Made by a program: the position numbers and the translations under genes. DNA of 64,000 nt from Athripsodes cinereus (lineage: Eukaryota; Arthropoda; Insecta; Trichoptera; Leptoceridae), in NCBI GenBank assembly GCA_947579605.1, contig OX388312.1, forward strand, positions 19,677,313-19,741,312, read 5' to 3'. Shown in pieces: positions 22,401-33,287 of the stretch (its first letter is position 1; each line of letters starts with the position of its first letter). Under the pieces are notes generated by a model. The model saw only the letters and a program-made list of their open reading frames with translations, ran no database searches and was not told the origin of the DNA.

Positions 22401-25334
22401 TCAGAAATATAATCACAAATATTAAATTTCTTAATAATTGTATGTACTTATTTTTTGATTTTACTCTGAAGTGTACTAATATAAGTGTACATCTTATTTA
22501 TATTTGATTATGTTTTAGCATCTAACAAATTGGAGAGTACGAAATTGGTTGATATGTATACCTACAGCAAAAGACTATACCAATGTTTGTTACTTACCGA
22601 CTATAAATATCTAGCTGAAAAGAGTCTCCCATTTTTGGAACGAGTGTTGGGAACAAATTATACGGAATTTATTATTTTAGAAAAACAACCTTTAAATATA
22701 AAAAGTGACAAAAATAATTTGACCGAAGTATCTAAACCTGATTCTTCTGTATCTATTCCGTCTTCGAATGTAACAAATGCTTTAAAGTGCATAATAGAAA
22801 GCCTTGGGAAATATTGGTAAGTAATTCTCGCTTGTATTCCTTAATGTTGGATAAAAATATTTATTTTCGTTACGTGTGATTTATTTACTTACAATATGCT
22901 TCTTTCCAATTGCGATAAATTCCCATGTTTCCTAATCTTTCAATTAGGAAACATGTCTTCTGAATTAATTATAGATATAGGAATATTATATTTCATTTAT
23001 TCCTGATGCTGAATTACATTTCTTTCCAGTTGCAACTTATCTAATAATTTGGGTATTCAACACAACCTCAATATAAATATAGATCAGCCACTTCCATTAG
23101 AAAGTTTGGTACCACAAGCTGATAGTGTTGGTAATCAATTGGAAATCTTGATATTGTGCCTAACTGAATTACTTGCACTCCAACCAGATTCTGTTACACT
23201 GTCAGCTACTCGGATAAAACTTTCATCAACCTTGGATTCAGTGCTGATTGTGATACGTGATACCTTGCAGGGGATTGGGAGGACTGACGTCACACCCAAT
23301 ATAGATGAATTGAGAAGAGCCTTTTTAACTGAAAGGTAAGATTTTGGCTGATGAAAACTTCACGGTCTTTTCCATTTTTTTATAATGAGTTTTTTTCTCA
23401 ATATACAAACCAGAGCATGTCTTAGCTATATAGTAGGTAATATACCTACTGTAGTACTCCAATTATGATATTTGAATCCTCATCCATTGTGTATATTTAT
23501 CTCATCATACTGTTACAAATACTTATGGATAGTGATATCAATTGTAAGCATTACATCAATGCTACTTTGTACTCCTTATGCACACTCTTAACAATACATC
23601 ACACATTCATAAATGGTTCATGTGAAAATGCAGCTATATTCATGCTATTGTAGTTATTTGTGAATAATTTTGACAAGTACTTGTATTTTTAGAGATGCAT
23701 TGTATATACCCAGAAGGAAATTCGCACCATAATTCTATCTTGCTTTTTAATTTCAGTACTCTAATATTACCAAAATAAATTCGAACCCAGGTGCCGGCAA
23801 ACTCCCCTTTCATGACACAAGCTTTTAGCTTACTGTGAAGGGTGTATAAGGTTGTATTTGGGTTTATAACAAAACCCAGATATATCTTTTTAAAAAAAAA
23901 AAAATATTTTCTTTTCAAATTAATTATGTTTTATTCAAGTGAAAAAAATCTTAGCACTAGGAAGATGATCTGTATTTTCATTACATGCAGTGAGTCTGCC
24001 GACTGACTTAAATAGCTGCCTTATTTGGAATAGCCATAACAACTTGTAAATTGTAAAACACAAAATTTTAATGTGATTTTGATCTGTTTGATATTTATGT
24101 GCACGTAATTTCGTTTTAGTACCACAAAGCAAGTTAGAAATATTTTAGAATTTTGGTGCGTATATCCTTCTGGGTACATACAATGCGTCCCACATTTTTG
24201 CTGCAGTTGTCTTGTTTATTTTAAAACTGTTTGTGTCTGTGATTTTATTTGTTTTTAACTTAATGAATCCAAATCATTCATGTCAAATCTTTCTTGCAGG
24301 ATTCTTGTTTGTGCAATGATTTGAATGTTTGTAATGTTTTTTTTTGGCAGTGAATGTCACAAAGGTGTAAACTGTCAAGCCATTCACTTGTCATTTTTTA
24401 CTGTAAATAAATAAATATCCATTTACAGCAGTATGATAAATACTTTCTAGATAGCAACATATTTATAAACTAAATTTGAGAATTCTCATCTTATATGTTG
24501 ACCACATGTCTCAATTCCGTGCAGAACTCAGATTGCCAACATACAAGGAATCCTGCATCTTACATAATTATATTGTGCTTTCTTTATAACATCCTCAAGC
24601 ATGAAGTTCCTCAATATATCTTCGAACGGTTTGTTCCCCTTTCTTCCCATGGTTTATCATTAAGGTCAAAAATAATCATCTTCTTGAATTCCCACCTCTT
24701 AGTACATCTTTTTACTCATCATCTTTCACCGCACATGCTACCAGAATCTGGAACAACCTCCCCAATGATATTAGGTCCTCTTCAACTATTGGCTCATTCA
24801 AATATAAAGTAAAATTTCTTATAAACAACTCACCATCTCATTAAATAGTACTCACATAGATACATATATTTTAGGTATAGGTTTGTGGTTGTGAATGTTT
24901 CCATATATATTTTTTATATTTGTATAGGTATTTTTGCTATATAATATATTCTATTCTTTTTTTCTTTTTTATATGCCCTATGCACTTTAATTGATCCAAA
25001 CTGACTTCAAGTTAAAGCATACTTATCAAACAAGGTAAATTTGTTTTACTTGAAGACATTGCCTCAAGGCAATATGTACACCTTTTGTTCAAATGTATTG
25101 TGACAATAAATTGTTTATTATTATTATGTTACACTTGTAAGCTATAAATTTGTACATTTTGGAGATAGTGGATATCATATGAGTAGGAAATGTAAACATT
25201 TAATTTTGATTGAGGAATTGTCATGTTTCAGGAGCATATTCTCTGATGGCTGTAATAGTTTGTCTGTGCTGCATCAGCTCATGTTAGAGTGCAGTACCCA
25301 GTATGCCTTATTAAAAAATACTACTTCATCTTAA
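13409..25334 (+). CDS. Swt1: SWT1-like PIN-domain endoribonuclease, 17 coding exons
   Basis: Coding exons: 13409-13466, 14386-14445, 15078-15137, 15420-15593, 15693-15848, 16387-16473, 16549-16956, 17053-17223, 17309-17389, 17672-17919, 18380-18515, 21265-21521, 21899-22150, 22265-22439, 22519-22816, 23030-23335, 25232-25334. All junctions are GT-AG and phases agree throughout, giving 3030 nt, that is 1009 residues and a stop. The start MDSQQTKRKTRKGGG is preceded in frame by TAG inside the same exon. Residues 1-500 are Lys/Ser-rich and disordered-looking. A PIN nuclease domain follows: IVVDTNILL (D530), VVFNELDKL (E563), AADDEIL (D616/D617) and LLSDDINLCNKA (D637/D638). Residues 650-1009 look helical. 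Known for the family: SWT1 acts in the nucleus in mRNP surveillance, cutting RNA with a metal-bound acidic cluster; all those acids are present. The length is close to vertebrate SWT1 (about 900). No lesion seen. Confidence 0.93.
13610..14050 (-). repeat. A/T-tract and probable LINE 3' tail in SWT1 intron 1
   Basis: 13612-13660 is T-rich. Positions 13850-13970 in inverse resemble the C-terminal tail of a CR1/jockey-type LINE (frames with a Lys-rich 'LKKSVL'-type end). It is heavily decayed. Confidence 0.4.
15989..16348. mobile_element. hAT-type MITE, 360 bp, TSD GTATGTAG, in SWT1 intron 5
   Basis: TIR TAGTGATGTAACGAATATTC and its inverse (acattcgttacatcacta). The 8-bp duplication GTATGTAG is at 15981-15988 and 16349-16356. 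The interior contains the 'gccgaggagttttt' ... G-run ... 'gtagaaatttt' module seen in a different hAT family (10071-10574, 33715-34606). Flanking SWT1 splice sites are unaffected. Confidence 0.9.
18194..18333. mobile_element. MITE family B, 140 bp, in SWT1 intron 10
   Basis: Ends TTGGCCCGTAGTCAAAA and the inverse ttttgactacgggccaa. The interior 'agcgttacgttttcgtt' and 'gacgttgcgagaa' match the related MITE at 43078-44632. Confidence 0.8.
18380..21521 (+). CDS. Swt1: SWT1 exons 11-12: core of the PIN domain split by a 2.7-kb intron
   Basis: Exon 11 (18380-18515) gives the first strand and the VDTN acid. Exon 12 (21265-21521) gives the FNELD glutamate and the ADDE acids. The junction is phase 1 (ITG|DND). 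The intron is enlarged by a 2-kb TIR element (18645-20655) and a LINE fragment, yet both splice sites (cacag|gtcag and ttccag|gtgat) are intact, so the insertion is tolerated. Confidence 0.9.
18645..20655. mobile_element. 2.0-kb non-autonomous TIR element in SWT1 intron 11
   Basis: Left end TAACGCCTGTATTCACCAAG and right-end inverse TAACGCCCGTATTCACC agree over about 35 bases. They continue in weaker repeats ('ggtgaataccaa', 'gagggag', 'ctgagc') for about 130 bp at each side. TA at both edges would fit a TA duplication. There is no transposase frame; most of the interior is AT-rich plus a captured LINE piece on the minus strand. Confidence 0.8.
19630..20245 (-). mobile_element. CR1/L2-type LINE reverse-transcriptase tail
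   Basis: On the minus strand, 20105-19860 reads VISRLGYCNSILVGLPACQI, then RLQSVLKSAARVIFG and TPLLKQFHWLPVE: the thumb region typical of CR1/L2 LINEs. Beyond a stop the tail continues with a WNGLPR-like stretch (about 19700). It is a captive fragment inside the TIR element 18645-20655. Confidence 0.8.
20697..20895 (-). mobile_element. RTE/jockey-type LINE 3' fragment
   Basis: The inverse reads like the family tail at 6880-7100 and 48763-48990, ending in the 'acccaggtggggttggcag' counterpart of the PAYPSGDMA codons. About 200 bp, decayed. Confidence 0.65.
21779..21818. repeat. 40-bp perfect palindrome in SWT1 intron 12
   Basis: Two 20-base arms without spacer; the left arm is CCAAGACATTATCAATACTA. 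Surrounding DNA gives no TIR or duplication. Function unknown; cruciform-capable. Confidence 0.9.
22924..22955. repeat. hairpin in SWT1 intron 15
   Basis: 13-base arms (catgtttcctaat and inverse) around a 6-base loop. No T-run or other regulatory context. Confidence 0.8.
23780..23906 (+). mobile_element. SINE family B (tRNA-derived), plus strand
   Basis: Starts with a Pol III B-box-like TTCGAACCC, then 'ggtgccggcaaactcccc', a middle 'agcttttagcttactgtg', and ends 'aaaacccagatatatc' plus a poly(A) run. Related copies lie at 25376-25480, 46255-46400, 50788-50872 and 63699-63980. Nothing coding. Confidence 0.8.
24535..25110 (+). mobile_element. LINE 3' end in SWT1 intron 16
   Basis: In broken frames: FVPLSSHGLSLRSK, FYSSSFTAHATRIWNNLPND and IGSFKYKVKFLIN. 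This is the C-terminal 'SFxxxATRxWNxLP...FKxxL' signature of CR1/jockey-like LINEs. The 3' untranslated tail ends near 25110 in ATT repeats. Confidence 0.75.
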
Positions 25335-25375
25335 CAATTGTTGCTGATTTCTTATGATAAATATTGTACCTGACT

Positions 25376-25480
25376 TTTTTTTTTTTTAAAAAGATATATC
25401 TGGGTTTTGTTACAAACCCAAATACAACCTTATACACCTTTCACAGTAAGCTAAAAGCTTGTGTTGTGAAAGGGGAATTT
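25376..25480 (-). mobile_element. SINE family B, minus strand, 5' truncated
   Basis: T-run then 'gatatatctgggttttg' through 'gtgaaaggggaattt'. It lies about 40 bp past the SWT1 stop codon and may supply part of the 3' UTR. The first AATAAA-like string downstream on the plus strand is near 25700. Confidence 0.75.
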
Positions 25481-25499
25481 GACATTATTTTGTGATTTA

Positions 25500-26249
25500 C
25501 TTGTTACCAGTTTTTGAGAAATATATAATGTGTATTTTTGTTAATTTATTAGTTTTATTTATATATATACTATTTGTACCCATGTTTATCCGTATTTCAT
25601 TCCTATTTTTAAACCAATTAATATTTCTCATCTCTACTTTGTTTTTTTTCCTCCTTCCAAAGACCTTGCCCAGCATCTCTACTACTGAGACAGCTAAAAT
25701 AAAATAAAGGATAGAAAAATGCAGCCGTTTGTGTTATTTATTTTATTTATTTATTTATTCACTATCATCATTATACAAAACAGAAGAAATCACTTGATAG
25801 TGATAATCTCGCCACTGCACATAGTCCTAGTATTTTAAATTTTATATTGATTTGTTAACACTGTTATATAATGATGACGTGCAAAAAGAATAAATAAATA
25901 AAATAAAACAAAATAAATATTTCATTAAAAAAAAAACAGCTACAATACTATAATATTGTATTTGAATATTTGTTCCCAGACATCATCACAGTGTTGGTAT
26001 TAGGATTAAATTTGCACAACTTAAGGGGAAAATAAACAAGACAGGAATTTTGCCCTATGTACAATAAAATCAATCAGATATCTCAGTTGAAGAACCATAC
26101 TTTGGTGGACCTTATGATATAAGATAGGATCAATTAGATACAAGATAAAACTGATTAGGTATCTCAGTTGGAGAACATATTTTATTATTCTTGCACATCA
26201 TTATACACATAACAAAATCAAAAAAGCAGTTTACATAAAAATAATGTGA
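25500..26249. repeat. intergenic DNA with dispersed 66-bp-type repeats
   Basis: 'agtgataatctcgccactgca' at about 25798 recurs in inverse at about 26256-26278 and again at 40742. From about 26065 to 26185 there are two or three imperfect units of 'gatatctcagttgaagaaccat...ggtggaccttat', the same minisatellite as 46425-46612. No gene seen. Confidence 0.6.
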
Positions 26250-26509
26250 TGATATGCAGTGGCGAGATTATCACTTTAGAAGAATTACTTCCATCTAACC
26301 ACGATGTTGGATGATTTATTCAGCACATTAAATCAATAATGACAAATTGATTATCGGGATGTTTCACTACCTCTGGATAAAGTGCCGGATAGCCAATCCA
26401 ACACAAATCTAACGGATAAAACGAAAAATGCGTTTCACGACTCCCTGACAGCGCTATCCTATCGATAAAGATCTAGATAAGTTATCCGGCGGATAAGTCT
26501 TAGATAGTG
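26250..26509 (-). repeat. left palindromic flank (inverse of 40508-40765)
   Basis: About 260 bp, inverse-identical to the sequence beyond the poly(A) at 40507, with hardly a mismatch seen. It contains 'cactacctctggataaagtgc' and 'ccaatccaacacaaatctaa', the arm sequence of the palindromic MITE at 41019-41407. Confidence 0.85.
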
Positions 26510-27749
26510 TTTTTTTTTTTTTTTTTTCCTCCATCCAAAGACCTAGCTTGCCCACCTCGACTTCTAGATGTAGTCCATTGTGGGATTTAGTCCTTAGATT
26601 GCTTTCCACACACCTAAAACCTGAAAGAAATTCAAAATTTTGTGTGGGTTAGTTCCTTTGATCTGTTCTTGATCAGGAAAGTGTGAGCCAATTATTTTGG
26701 CTCTTGTTTGCATTATAGGTTCACATTCTGTAGTAGATGCAAAGGAGTTTCATGTTCATTCATGCAGAATCTGCACAGATACATGTCTGTTAGTTTCATT
26801 ATACATAAGTGTTTATTGAGTCTACAGTGTCCCGTTAGTACTCTGGTGAGAATTCTTAGGTTCTCTTTATTAAGTTCGAGAAAGTCTCTACTTTTCTTTG
26901 ATGAGAAACCTTTGATCAGGGTTTTCGCATGTTTCTGTCCTGGTATTGTTAACCAGTTATTAATAGCTTTTTCTTGCATTCTCCCATAGAGTGCTGTTTT
27001 TAAAGTGCTATTTGTAATGGGGCAGTGAGGCTCTGGTCCATAGGTCAGCGTGTCAGCCCCCTTGTTGGCCATTTTATCCGCCTCTTCATTACCCTCATAG
27101 TTAGAGTGTCCTGGCACCCATCTTAATACAATTTTATTGTTATTTTCTATTGATAATTTGTTCAATGCATTGATACAGTTTTGAACTGTAACAGAGTTTA
27201 CTTTACAGTAGTCTAGTGCTTTAAGTGCAGCTTGACTGTCTGAGTAAATGTAAATTTTTTTATTTCTGTATTTCCTATTTTTATATTTTCATAGGCGCAT
27301 ATTGTTATCGCAGTTATTTCTGCTTGAAAGATAGTTGCATTTTGGCCCGGTGTTTGCATATTTTTGCTTTTGGTGATATACCATATACACCTGAGCCCGT
27401 GCCGTTTATCTTTTTAGATCCATCTGTGTACCAAATCAAGGCACCATTTGGTTCCTGATACCAATTTTCTTTGATATCTGATCTGGATTGGATTTCTACT
27501 TTGTATGGTTTGGCAAAGTGGTAGATATTTTTCATTTTATCTTTTGGTAAACTAATTATATCATCTTTTTCTATTTCTATATTTAGTTTTGATTCAGAGA
27601 GCATGCTTATTTTATGTGCTTCTCCAATTGTCAATCTTATTATTCCCTCTTTTACCACCTTTTCTAAGTAAAGGTGTAGCGGCGGTAGATTGAGCATTGC
27701 TTCTAATGAAGCTGTAGGAGTTGTATGTAGTGCTCCTGTTACTAATAAA
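26510..27749 (-). mobile_element. LINE copy 1, minus strand, 5' truncated (RNase H and tail)
   Basis: Begins at an 18-base T-run (26510-26527) and reads down-strand as the inverse of about 39269-40507. It encodes the end of the RT region (MLNLPPLHLYLEKVV), an RNase H-like WYTDGSKKINGTGSG, LRWVPGHSNYEGNEEADKMA and a CCHC-like CRFCMNEHETPLHLL. It shares both frameshifts of copy 2 and adds a 1-bp loss near 26735 that breaks the C terminus. It joins copy 2 head to head at 27749/27750. Confidence 0.88.
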
Positions 27750-28425
27750 AGATCAACAAATTGGAGTAACTTTAATCAGGACCTTCGGGAGGAGTTAACC
27801 CCAACCGGAGCAATCAGAGACCTAAAAAGCATTGATCTTACTAATGATTCTCTCACAGAGAATCTAAAAAAATCTTTTGAAAGAAATTGTCCTGTTAAAA
27901 CCAAAACAGAGAATAAAGATGTCCCTTGGTGGAACAACCATCTTTCCACAATAAGGACTAAAACTAGAAAGCTTTTCAATAAAGCTAAGGCACATGGTAC
28001 CTGGGATGAATACAGAATGTCCCTGACTGAATACCATAAGGCAATCAGGAAAGCAAAAACAAACTCCTGGAGAACATTCTGTGGTACAATAAAAACCACA
28101 ACAGAAACAGCTAGAATCAATAAAATCCTAGCAAAACAAAAAGAGCCAGAAATAGGGTTCTTAAAGAATCAAGATGATTGTTATACTGAAACAGAAAAAG
28201 AGACTCTAATCCTGCTCGCGAAAACCCACTTTCCAGGGTGCGAGATAGTAGAGGAAATTGAAAAAACATATTCTGAAATCAGTAAACCGGGTATAGAAGA
28301 TTGGAGAATTGCATCGAAAATCTTCAGACCCAACAAAGTCAAATGGGCAATCAACTCATTTGAACCTTACAAAAGTAGTGGAGAAGATGAAATATTCCCT
28401 GCTCTATTGCAGTATGGAATTGAAA

Positions 28426-28627
28426 TTTTGGGCGGATAATTAATAAAGAAATAGTAGATTTGAATGTTTTAATTGATAAAGAAAAATATAATGGTAGCAG
28501 ATCACACCAACCGTGTTCAGTACTTTATTTCTCACAACCATAGAAAAGACAGAATACACATATAACAAAAGCAGAGACAAATTGACAAAGAGAGTATGAC
28601 ACAATTTTGATTGCCATATATTTAACA
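28426..28627 (-). repeat. copia 3' LTR, 202 bp, intact
   Basis: Minus strand starts TGTTAAATATATGGC and ends CCGCCCAAAA. It is nearly identical to the three reassembled pieces of the other LTR, which indicates recent insertion. Confidence 0.94.
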
Positions 28628-28692
28628 CCCTCCCTCAATCAAAATTCTCATTTAAGTTTTCATAACAAAAACAAAAAACTTATATTTTAACA

Positions 28693-31600
28693 TCACTCAA
28701 GAAAACATTTCCTGAGTCTCTGAAAGACTACAGTATTCAATGGCTTAGTCAACATATCAGCAATCTGATTGTTACTACACACATAGATTATTTTAACAAC
28801 ACCTTCGTGTACCTTCTCTTTTACAAAATGAAACTTTATATCTAAGTGTTTCATGCGCTTAAGCTGCTCATGAGTATTACAAGCCCTTATAGCGGATTGA
28901 TTATCTTCATATATATTTATGACAGGTACATTTATACACAATTCTTCAAACAAATTTTTAAACCAACAAGCTTCACTTATACAAGTGCTCAAAGCAACAT
29001 ATTCAGCCTCTGTGGAAGAAAGAGCTACAGTACTTTGTTTTTTCGAATACCAAGCTACAACACAATTATACACTAAGAAACAAAATCCACTGGTGGATTT
29101 TCTAGTACTTGTATCTCCTCCCCAATCAGCATCCACATAACAACACAATACATCTGTTTTTACATTCTGCCTGTAAACCAATTTTAAATTGATTGTACAT
29201 TTTATATATCTTAGAACTCTTTTTAAACACAATAACAAGTCATGAGATGCACAATGTTGATATCTTGAGAGTATTGTAATACATGAACTCAAATCAGGCC
29301 TAGTACATATCATTGCATACATAATGCTACCTATTATTCTCCTGCATAAGTTTTCTAGCTCCTCACTTTCAGACTTATCTCTTTCTAAGCTCTTATGATT
29401 AAAATTTTTATCCATTGGTGAGCAAATCGGCTTACAATCATACATATGAAACTTTAACAAAACATTTTTCAAATAATTTCTTTGAGATAAGAGAACACAA
29501 TTTTCCTTCGGTTTTTGACATATACTTATACCTAAATAATATTGTAATAAACCTAAGTCTTTCATTTTAAAGTTTTTACACAACTTCTCTTTTAGAATTT
29601 TTATCTTTTCAATACATGAGCCAGTAATAATTATATCATCAACATAAATCAGTAAATACATTTGATTTTTCTCTGTAACTTGAACATATAAACAAAGATC
29701 ACTCATAGTTCTTGAAAAATTTAGTGACAACATAAAATTATGAAATTTTTCATACCAACATAAAGGTGCTTCCTTCAGGCCATAAATGGCCTTATTTAAT
29801 TTACATATTTTATTATTTGGTAAGTTATAGTTTTCAGGTAAATTCATGTACAAATTTCCTTTGATTTCCCCATGGAGAAATGCACTACAAACATCCATTT
29901 GATAGACAAGCCAACCTGAATTTACACTTATTGCTAACAATGTTCTTATAGTATTATACCTAACTACCGGGGAATACACTTCATCAAATATTTTCTGTTG
30001 AAAACCTTTGGCAACTAATCTACACTTGTATTGGGTTATATTACCATCATCATCACATTTAATTCTAAACACCCACTTACTGTCAATTATTTGACATTTT
30101 TCCGGTGTATTTACTATATTCCAAGTACGATTTTCATCTAAAACATCCATCTCGTCTTGTATTGCTTTCTTCCAGTGTTTAGCATTCTTACTCTCCATGG
30201 CTTCGACATATGTAGAGGGCTCTTCTTCATGTATTGACAGGAAACTGGTTTCGCTGTCTTCATATCTTCTTGGTCTTCTTAAGTTTTCCCTGGGACGTAA
30301 TAAGCGTTGCTCATTTATATCATTATTTTCATCTTCCCGTATTGGTCCCAGGTCATTTGTCTCTAGTATTGGATCTTCAGATTCTGTTTCCCTAATTGGA
30401 TCTTGACACTGTATTGGATCTTGACTGACAGATGGAAGATAGCTTGGTTCTGCTATTTGCGTCGGTTCGTAATCATTTTCTAGTGTGACGATGAGTTCTT
30501 CATGTTTACTTTTATTCTCAGGAACAAATGCAATTTCTCTGTGAACAGTGATCCGGTTACTCTCAGGATAATATACTCGGCTTCCTTTGGTTTCTTCACA
30601 ATAGCCAACAAACAATCCTTTTTTGCTTTTTACATCTAATTTTTGTCTTTTTTCTTTAGGAACATATGCCCATACTTCACTTCCAAAAACTGATGATAAT
30701 GATTCAATTTTGAATTTTTCTTTATTATACCAGAGTTCATAAGGAGATTTATTATCTACTGAGCTTGTACCTGTGCGGTTTATTATATACGCTGCTGTAG
30801 AGGCAGCTTCAGCCCATAGACTTTTCGGCAATCTCTTTGCCGCCAACATAGTTCTAACAGCCTCCATTATTGTTCGCATTTCGCGCTCGGCAGCTCCGTT
30901 TTGTTGAGGAGTGTAAGGTACAGTTAATTGATGTCTTATGCCATAATTGTTCAACAATTGTTCAACCTGTCGATTTACAAACTCTTTACCGTTGTCCGTT
31001 CTGAAGATTTTTATGTTTTTGCCAGTTTGTTTTTGTGCCACTTGAATGAAATTCTTTAGCTTCTCAAATGCTTCAGATTTGTGTTTCAAGAAATATACCG
31101 TTCTATAATGTGAATAATCGTCTTTACAAAGCAGTAAGTACACCGACCCACCAACTGATGGTTCTTCCATTGGGCCGCATAAATCAATGTGAATTATTTC
31201 ACATGGTTGATTTGATTTATTCACACTGGATGGAAATGGATCCCTATGTTGTTTACCCTGAATGCAAGCTTCACAAAAATGTTCATTTTCAATTACATAT
31301 TTTATCTCATATCTATTTAACAATGATTTTACATAATTTATGTTTTGATGTGCAAGTCTCTCATGCCACCACATTAAGCTTTTATTTTCAACACTTTTTG
31401 ACATATTTACAAATTCACAATTAAGGTTAAATTCACTGTCATTATTATTATATATTCTGAAAAGCATTTTAAAAAGTTTTCCATCACGAATTGCCATTGC
31501 ACATGTTTTACCATTTGAGTTTATGAATTTTGCACTTTTATTGTCAGATATCATTTTAAAACCCTTGTCCAAAGTACTTCCTTGAGAAAACAAATTTGCC

Positions 31601-32610
31601 TCCAAGTCAGGAACATATAACACGTGATTAAGAGTAACTGTATTGAATTGTTTACCATTGTATGCATGAAGTTCTATCACACCAACACCAACACACGTAA
31701 TTAATGAACCATCACCAATTCTATCACGTCTTTTATCATTTAATTCTTTATAACTTTTAAAATGTCTTTCTCTACACATATGCTCTGAAGCTCCACTGTC
31801 TAAATACCACTGAGTGTTTATACCTTGTAGCATATTTTCTGGTCCAACTATTAAGGCTGTATCCTTATTTTTATAATTTTCTTTGCGTTTTTTGAACCAA
31901 CAATCTTTCATCAGATGGCCTCCTTTTTTACAGTAAAAGCATTGCCTTTTTTTGCTCGTATTATTATATTTTTCACTGTAAAAATCTTTTTTTGTCTTGA
32001 CTTTAGTTACTAAGGCGACATCTTGTTTTTCTTCACTCAATCTTTCCTCTTCAATTAAGAGTCTTGCCAACAAATTGTTAATTGTTTGTTGATCACTGGA
32101 TACAGATTCCCACGCTGAGCAAAAATGCTTATATTGAGAGGGTAAAGACATTATTATTTTAGTCATGACCATTTTATCAGATATTTCCTCTCCAAGTTGT
32201 TTAATCTGGTTTACAAGATTTTGTATTTTTGTAACAAAACTATTTACACTTTCTTCATATTTTATTCCAAAAAATTGTTGCTGCAAAAGATGTAGACTAA
32301 CATTAGATTTTCTTTCATACACGCTTTCCAATTTATCCCACATTTCAGCTGCTGATGAACAATTTAAAATATGCACTACGGTTCCCTCTTCCATTCTTGT
32401 AACAATTATCTCTTGGGCACGTGCATCTTCTTTCAGCCATTTTTCTACGGCTTTTTCATCAGCTTGTGGTCTCTTTTCGGTATTCTTCACGATAGGGAGC
32501 AATCCTTTCACATTTAATATTATTTTTATTTGAAACTTCCACATTGTCCAGTTGTTTTCATTTAATTTCAAACTATTATTACCTTGTGACTCCATTATTA
32601 ACCTGAACAC
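28693..32610 (-). CDS. copia-type Gag-Pol polyprotein, 1305 codons, uninterrupted
   Basis: A single frame starts at MFRLIMESQG (the second Met, MESQG at 32595, is the likelier start). Order of domains: copia-type Gag (residues 1-200); zinc knuckle CFYCKKGGHLMKDC (about 222-235); aspartic protease WYLDSGASEHM (about 267-277); GAG-pre-integrase with the HHCC site (WWHERLAHQ ... CEACIQGKQ); integrase core with D in HIDLCGP, D in RTDNGKEF and E in QNGAAEREM; reverse transcriptase with YQMDVCSAFLHGEI and the YVDDIIITG active site (about 985-993); RNase H with VDADWGGD, STEAEYVALS and EDNQSAI. Gag, protease, integrase, RT and RNase H are all present in the copia order (integrase before RT). I see no internal stop. 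Products would act in cytoplasmic virus-like particles and then in nuclear integration. Confidence 0.96.
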   Translation of the reverse strand: MFRLIMESQGNNSLKLNENNWTMWKFQIKIILNVKGLLPIVKNTEKRPQADEKAVEKWLKEDARAQEIIVTRMEEGTVVHILNCSSAAEMWDKLESVYERKSNVSLHLLQQQFFGIKYEESVNSFVTKIQNLVNQIKQLGEEISDKMVMTKIIMSLPSQYKHFCSAWESVSSDQQTINNLLARLLIEEERLSEEKQDVALVTKVKTKKDFYSEKYNNTSKKRQCFYCKKGGHLMKDCWFKKRKENYKNKDTALIVGPENMLQGINTQWYLDSGASEHMCRERHFKSYKELNDKRRDRIGDGSLITCVGVGVIELHAYNGKQFNTVTLNHVLYVPDLEANLFSQGSTLDKGFKMISDNKSAKFINSNGKTCAMAIRDGKLFKMLFRIYNNNDSEFNLNCEFVNMSKSVENKSLMWWHERLAHQNINYVKSLLNRYEIKYVIENEHFCEACIQGKQHRDPFPSSVNKSNQPCEIIHIDLCGPMEEPSVGGSVYLLLCKDDYSHYRTVYFLKHKSEAFEKLKNFIQVAQKQTGKNIKIFRTDNGKEFVNRQVEQLLNNYGIRHQLTVPYTPQQNGAAEREMRTIMEAVRTMLAAKRLPKSLWAEAASTAAYIINRTGTSSVDNKSPYELWYNKEKFKIESLSSVFGSEVWAYVPKEKRQKLDVKSKKGLFVGYCEETKGSRVYYPESNRITVHREIAFVPENKSKHEELIVTLENDYEPTQIAEPSYLPSVSQDPIQCQDPIRETESEDPILETNDLGPIREDENNDINEQRLLRPRENLRRPRRYEDSETSFLSIHEEEPSTYVEAMESKNAKHWKKAIQDEMDVLDENRTWNIVNTPEKCQIIDSKWVFRIKCDDDGNITQYKCRLVAKGFQQKIFDEVYSPVVRYNTIRTLLAISVNSGWLVYQMDVCSAFLHGEIKGNLYMNLPENYNLPNNKICKLNKAIYGLKEAPLCWYEKFHNFMLSLNFSRTMSDLCLYVQVTEKNQMYLLIYVDDIIITGSCIEKIKILKEKLCKNFKMKDLGLLQYYLGISICQKPKENCVLLSQRNYLKNVLLKFHMYDCKPICSPMDKNFNHKSLERDKSESEELENLCRRIIGSIMYAMICTRPDLSSCITILSRYQHCASHDLLLCLKRVLRYIKCTINLKLVYRQNVKTDVLCCYVDADWGGDTSTRKSTSGFCFLVYNCVVAWYSKKQSTVALSSTEAEYVALSTCISEACWFKNLFEELCINVPVINIYEDNQSAIRACNTHEQLKRMKHLDIKFHFVKEKVHEGVVKIIYVCSNNQIADMLTKPLNTVVFQRLRKCFLE

Positions 32611-32686
32611 GTTTTTTTTTTTTGAAAATTGTCAATTTATTCACTTTTTTTCTTTTTTACTGACTCTACTATATCTTGATGATTGT

Positions 32687-32701
32687 GCTGGGCCCATAAC
32701 C
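32687..32701 (-). other. copia primer binding site
   Basis: GGTTATGGGCCCAGC in minus-strand sense, immediately inside the 5' LTR. It is the half-tRNA-iMet site used by Drosophila copia. Confidence 0.9.
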
Positions 32702-32796
32702 TTTTGGGCGGATAATTAATAAAGAAATAGTAGATTTGAATGTTTTAATTGATAAAGAAAAATATAATGGTAGCAGATCACACCAACCGTGTTCAG
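32702..32796 (-). repeat. copia 5' LTR, proximal fragment (1 of 3)
   Basis: Matches 28426-28520. It is cut at 'gttcag' by the MITE 32797-33287; the LTR resumes at 33291-33331 and 38111-38176. Confidence 0.93.
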
Positions 32797-33287
32797 GGCA
32801 GCGTTCATAGAGTCGTCGAGTGATCACTCGACGACGCTCCAGCCGTTCACGCGCCCGGAGCGAGTCACCCGACGACTCGCACTTTCGCGTTCAGGATGTC
32901 GTCGGGCGTACAACCGAACAACCGAATTCATAGCAGGGTGATTATCGCTCTGACAGTTAACTTGACGTTTGAGTGATGATGGCTGTCAAAACAATTGCGA
33001 AGTTAATCGTAATTATGATGTATTCTTGTCGTATACAATTTTTCAAAATAGAAAATCATATTTTTTTAGTTAAAGATGTGAAATGGAAGAGAAATTAAAA
33101 AAGTTAGTGCAGATTTTTCAGATCGCGAATGAATTTTACGAAAATTGCGCCATTACAATGACATTTGGATCATAAAACGCTCAAAGTTGTTCACGATATC
33201 CGGGGTGACATTCGCCACTCACTGCAACTTCATGGTCGCTCAGGTCACTCGACGTCGAGCGATAATCATGCTATCGTGAACCCAGCC
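32797..33287. mobile_element. 491-bp MITE in the copia 5' LTR, possibly Harbinger-like
   Basis: Sits between two copies of CAG (32794-32796 and 33288-33290). Imperfect TIRs: ggcagcgttcataga and the inverse of the right end ggctgggttcacgat. GC-richer than its surroundings, with gtcgtcgagtgatcactcg palindromes. A remnant frame near 33083 (MEEKLKKLVQIFQIANEFYE) may be a transposase N-terminus. A 3-bp duplication suits PIF/Harbinger, but CAG is not the usual TWA, so the superfamily is uncertain. Confidence 0.8.
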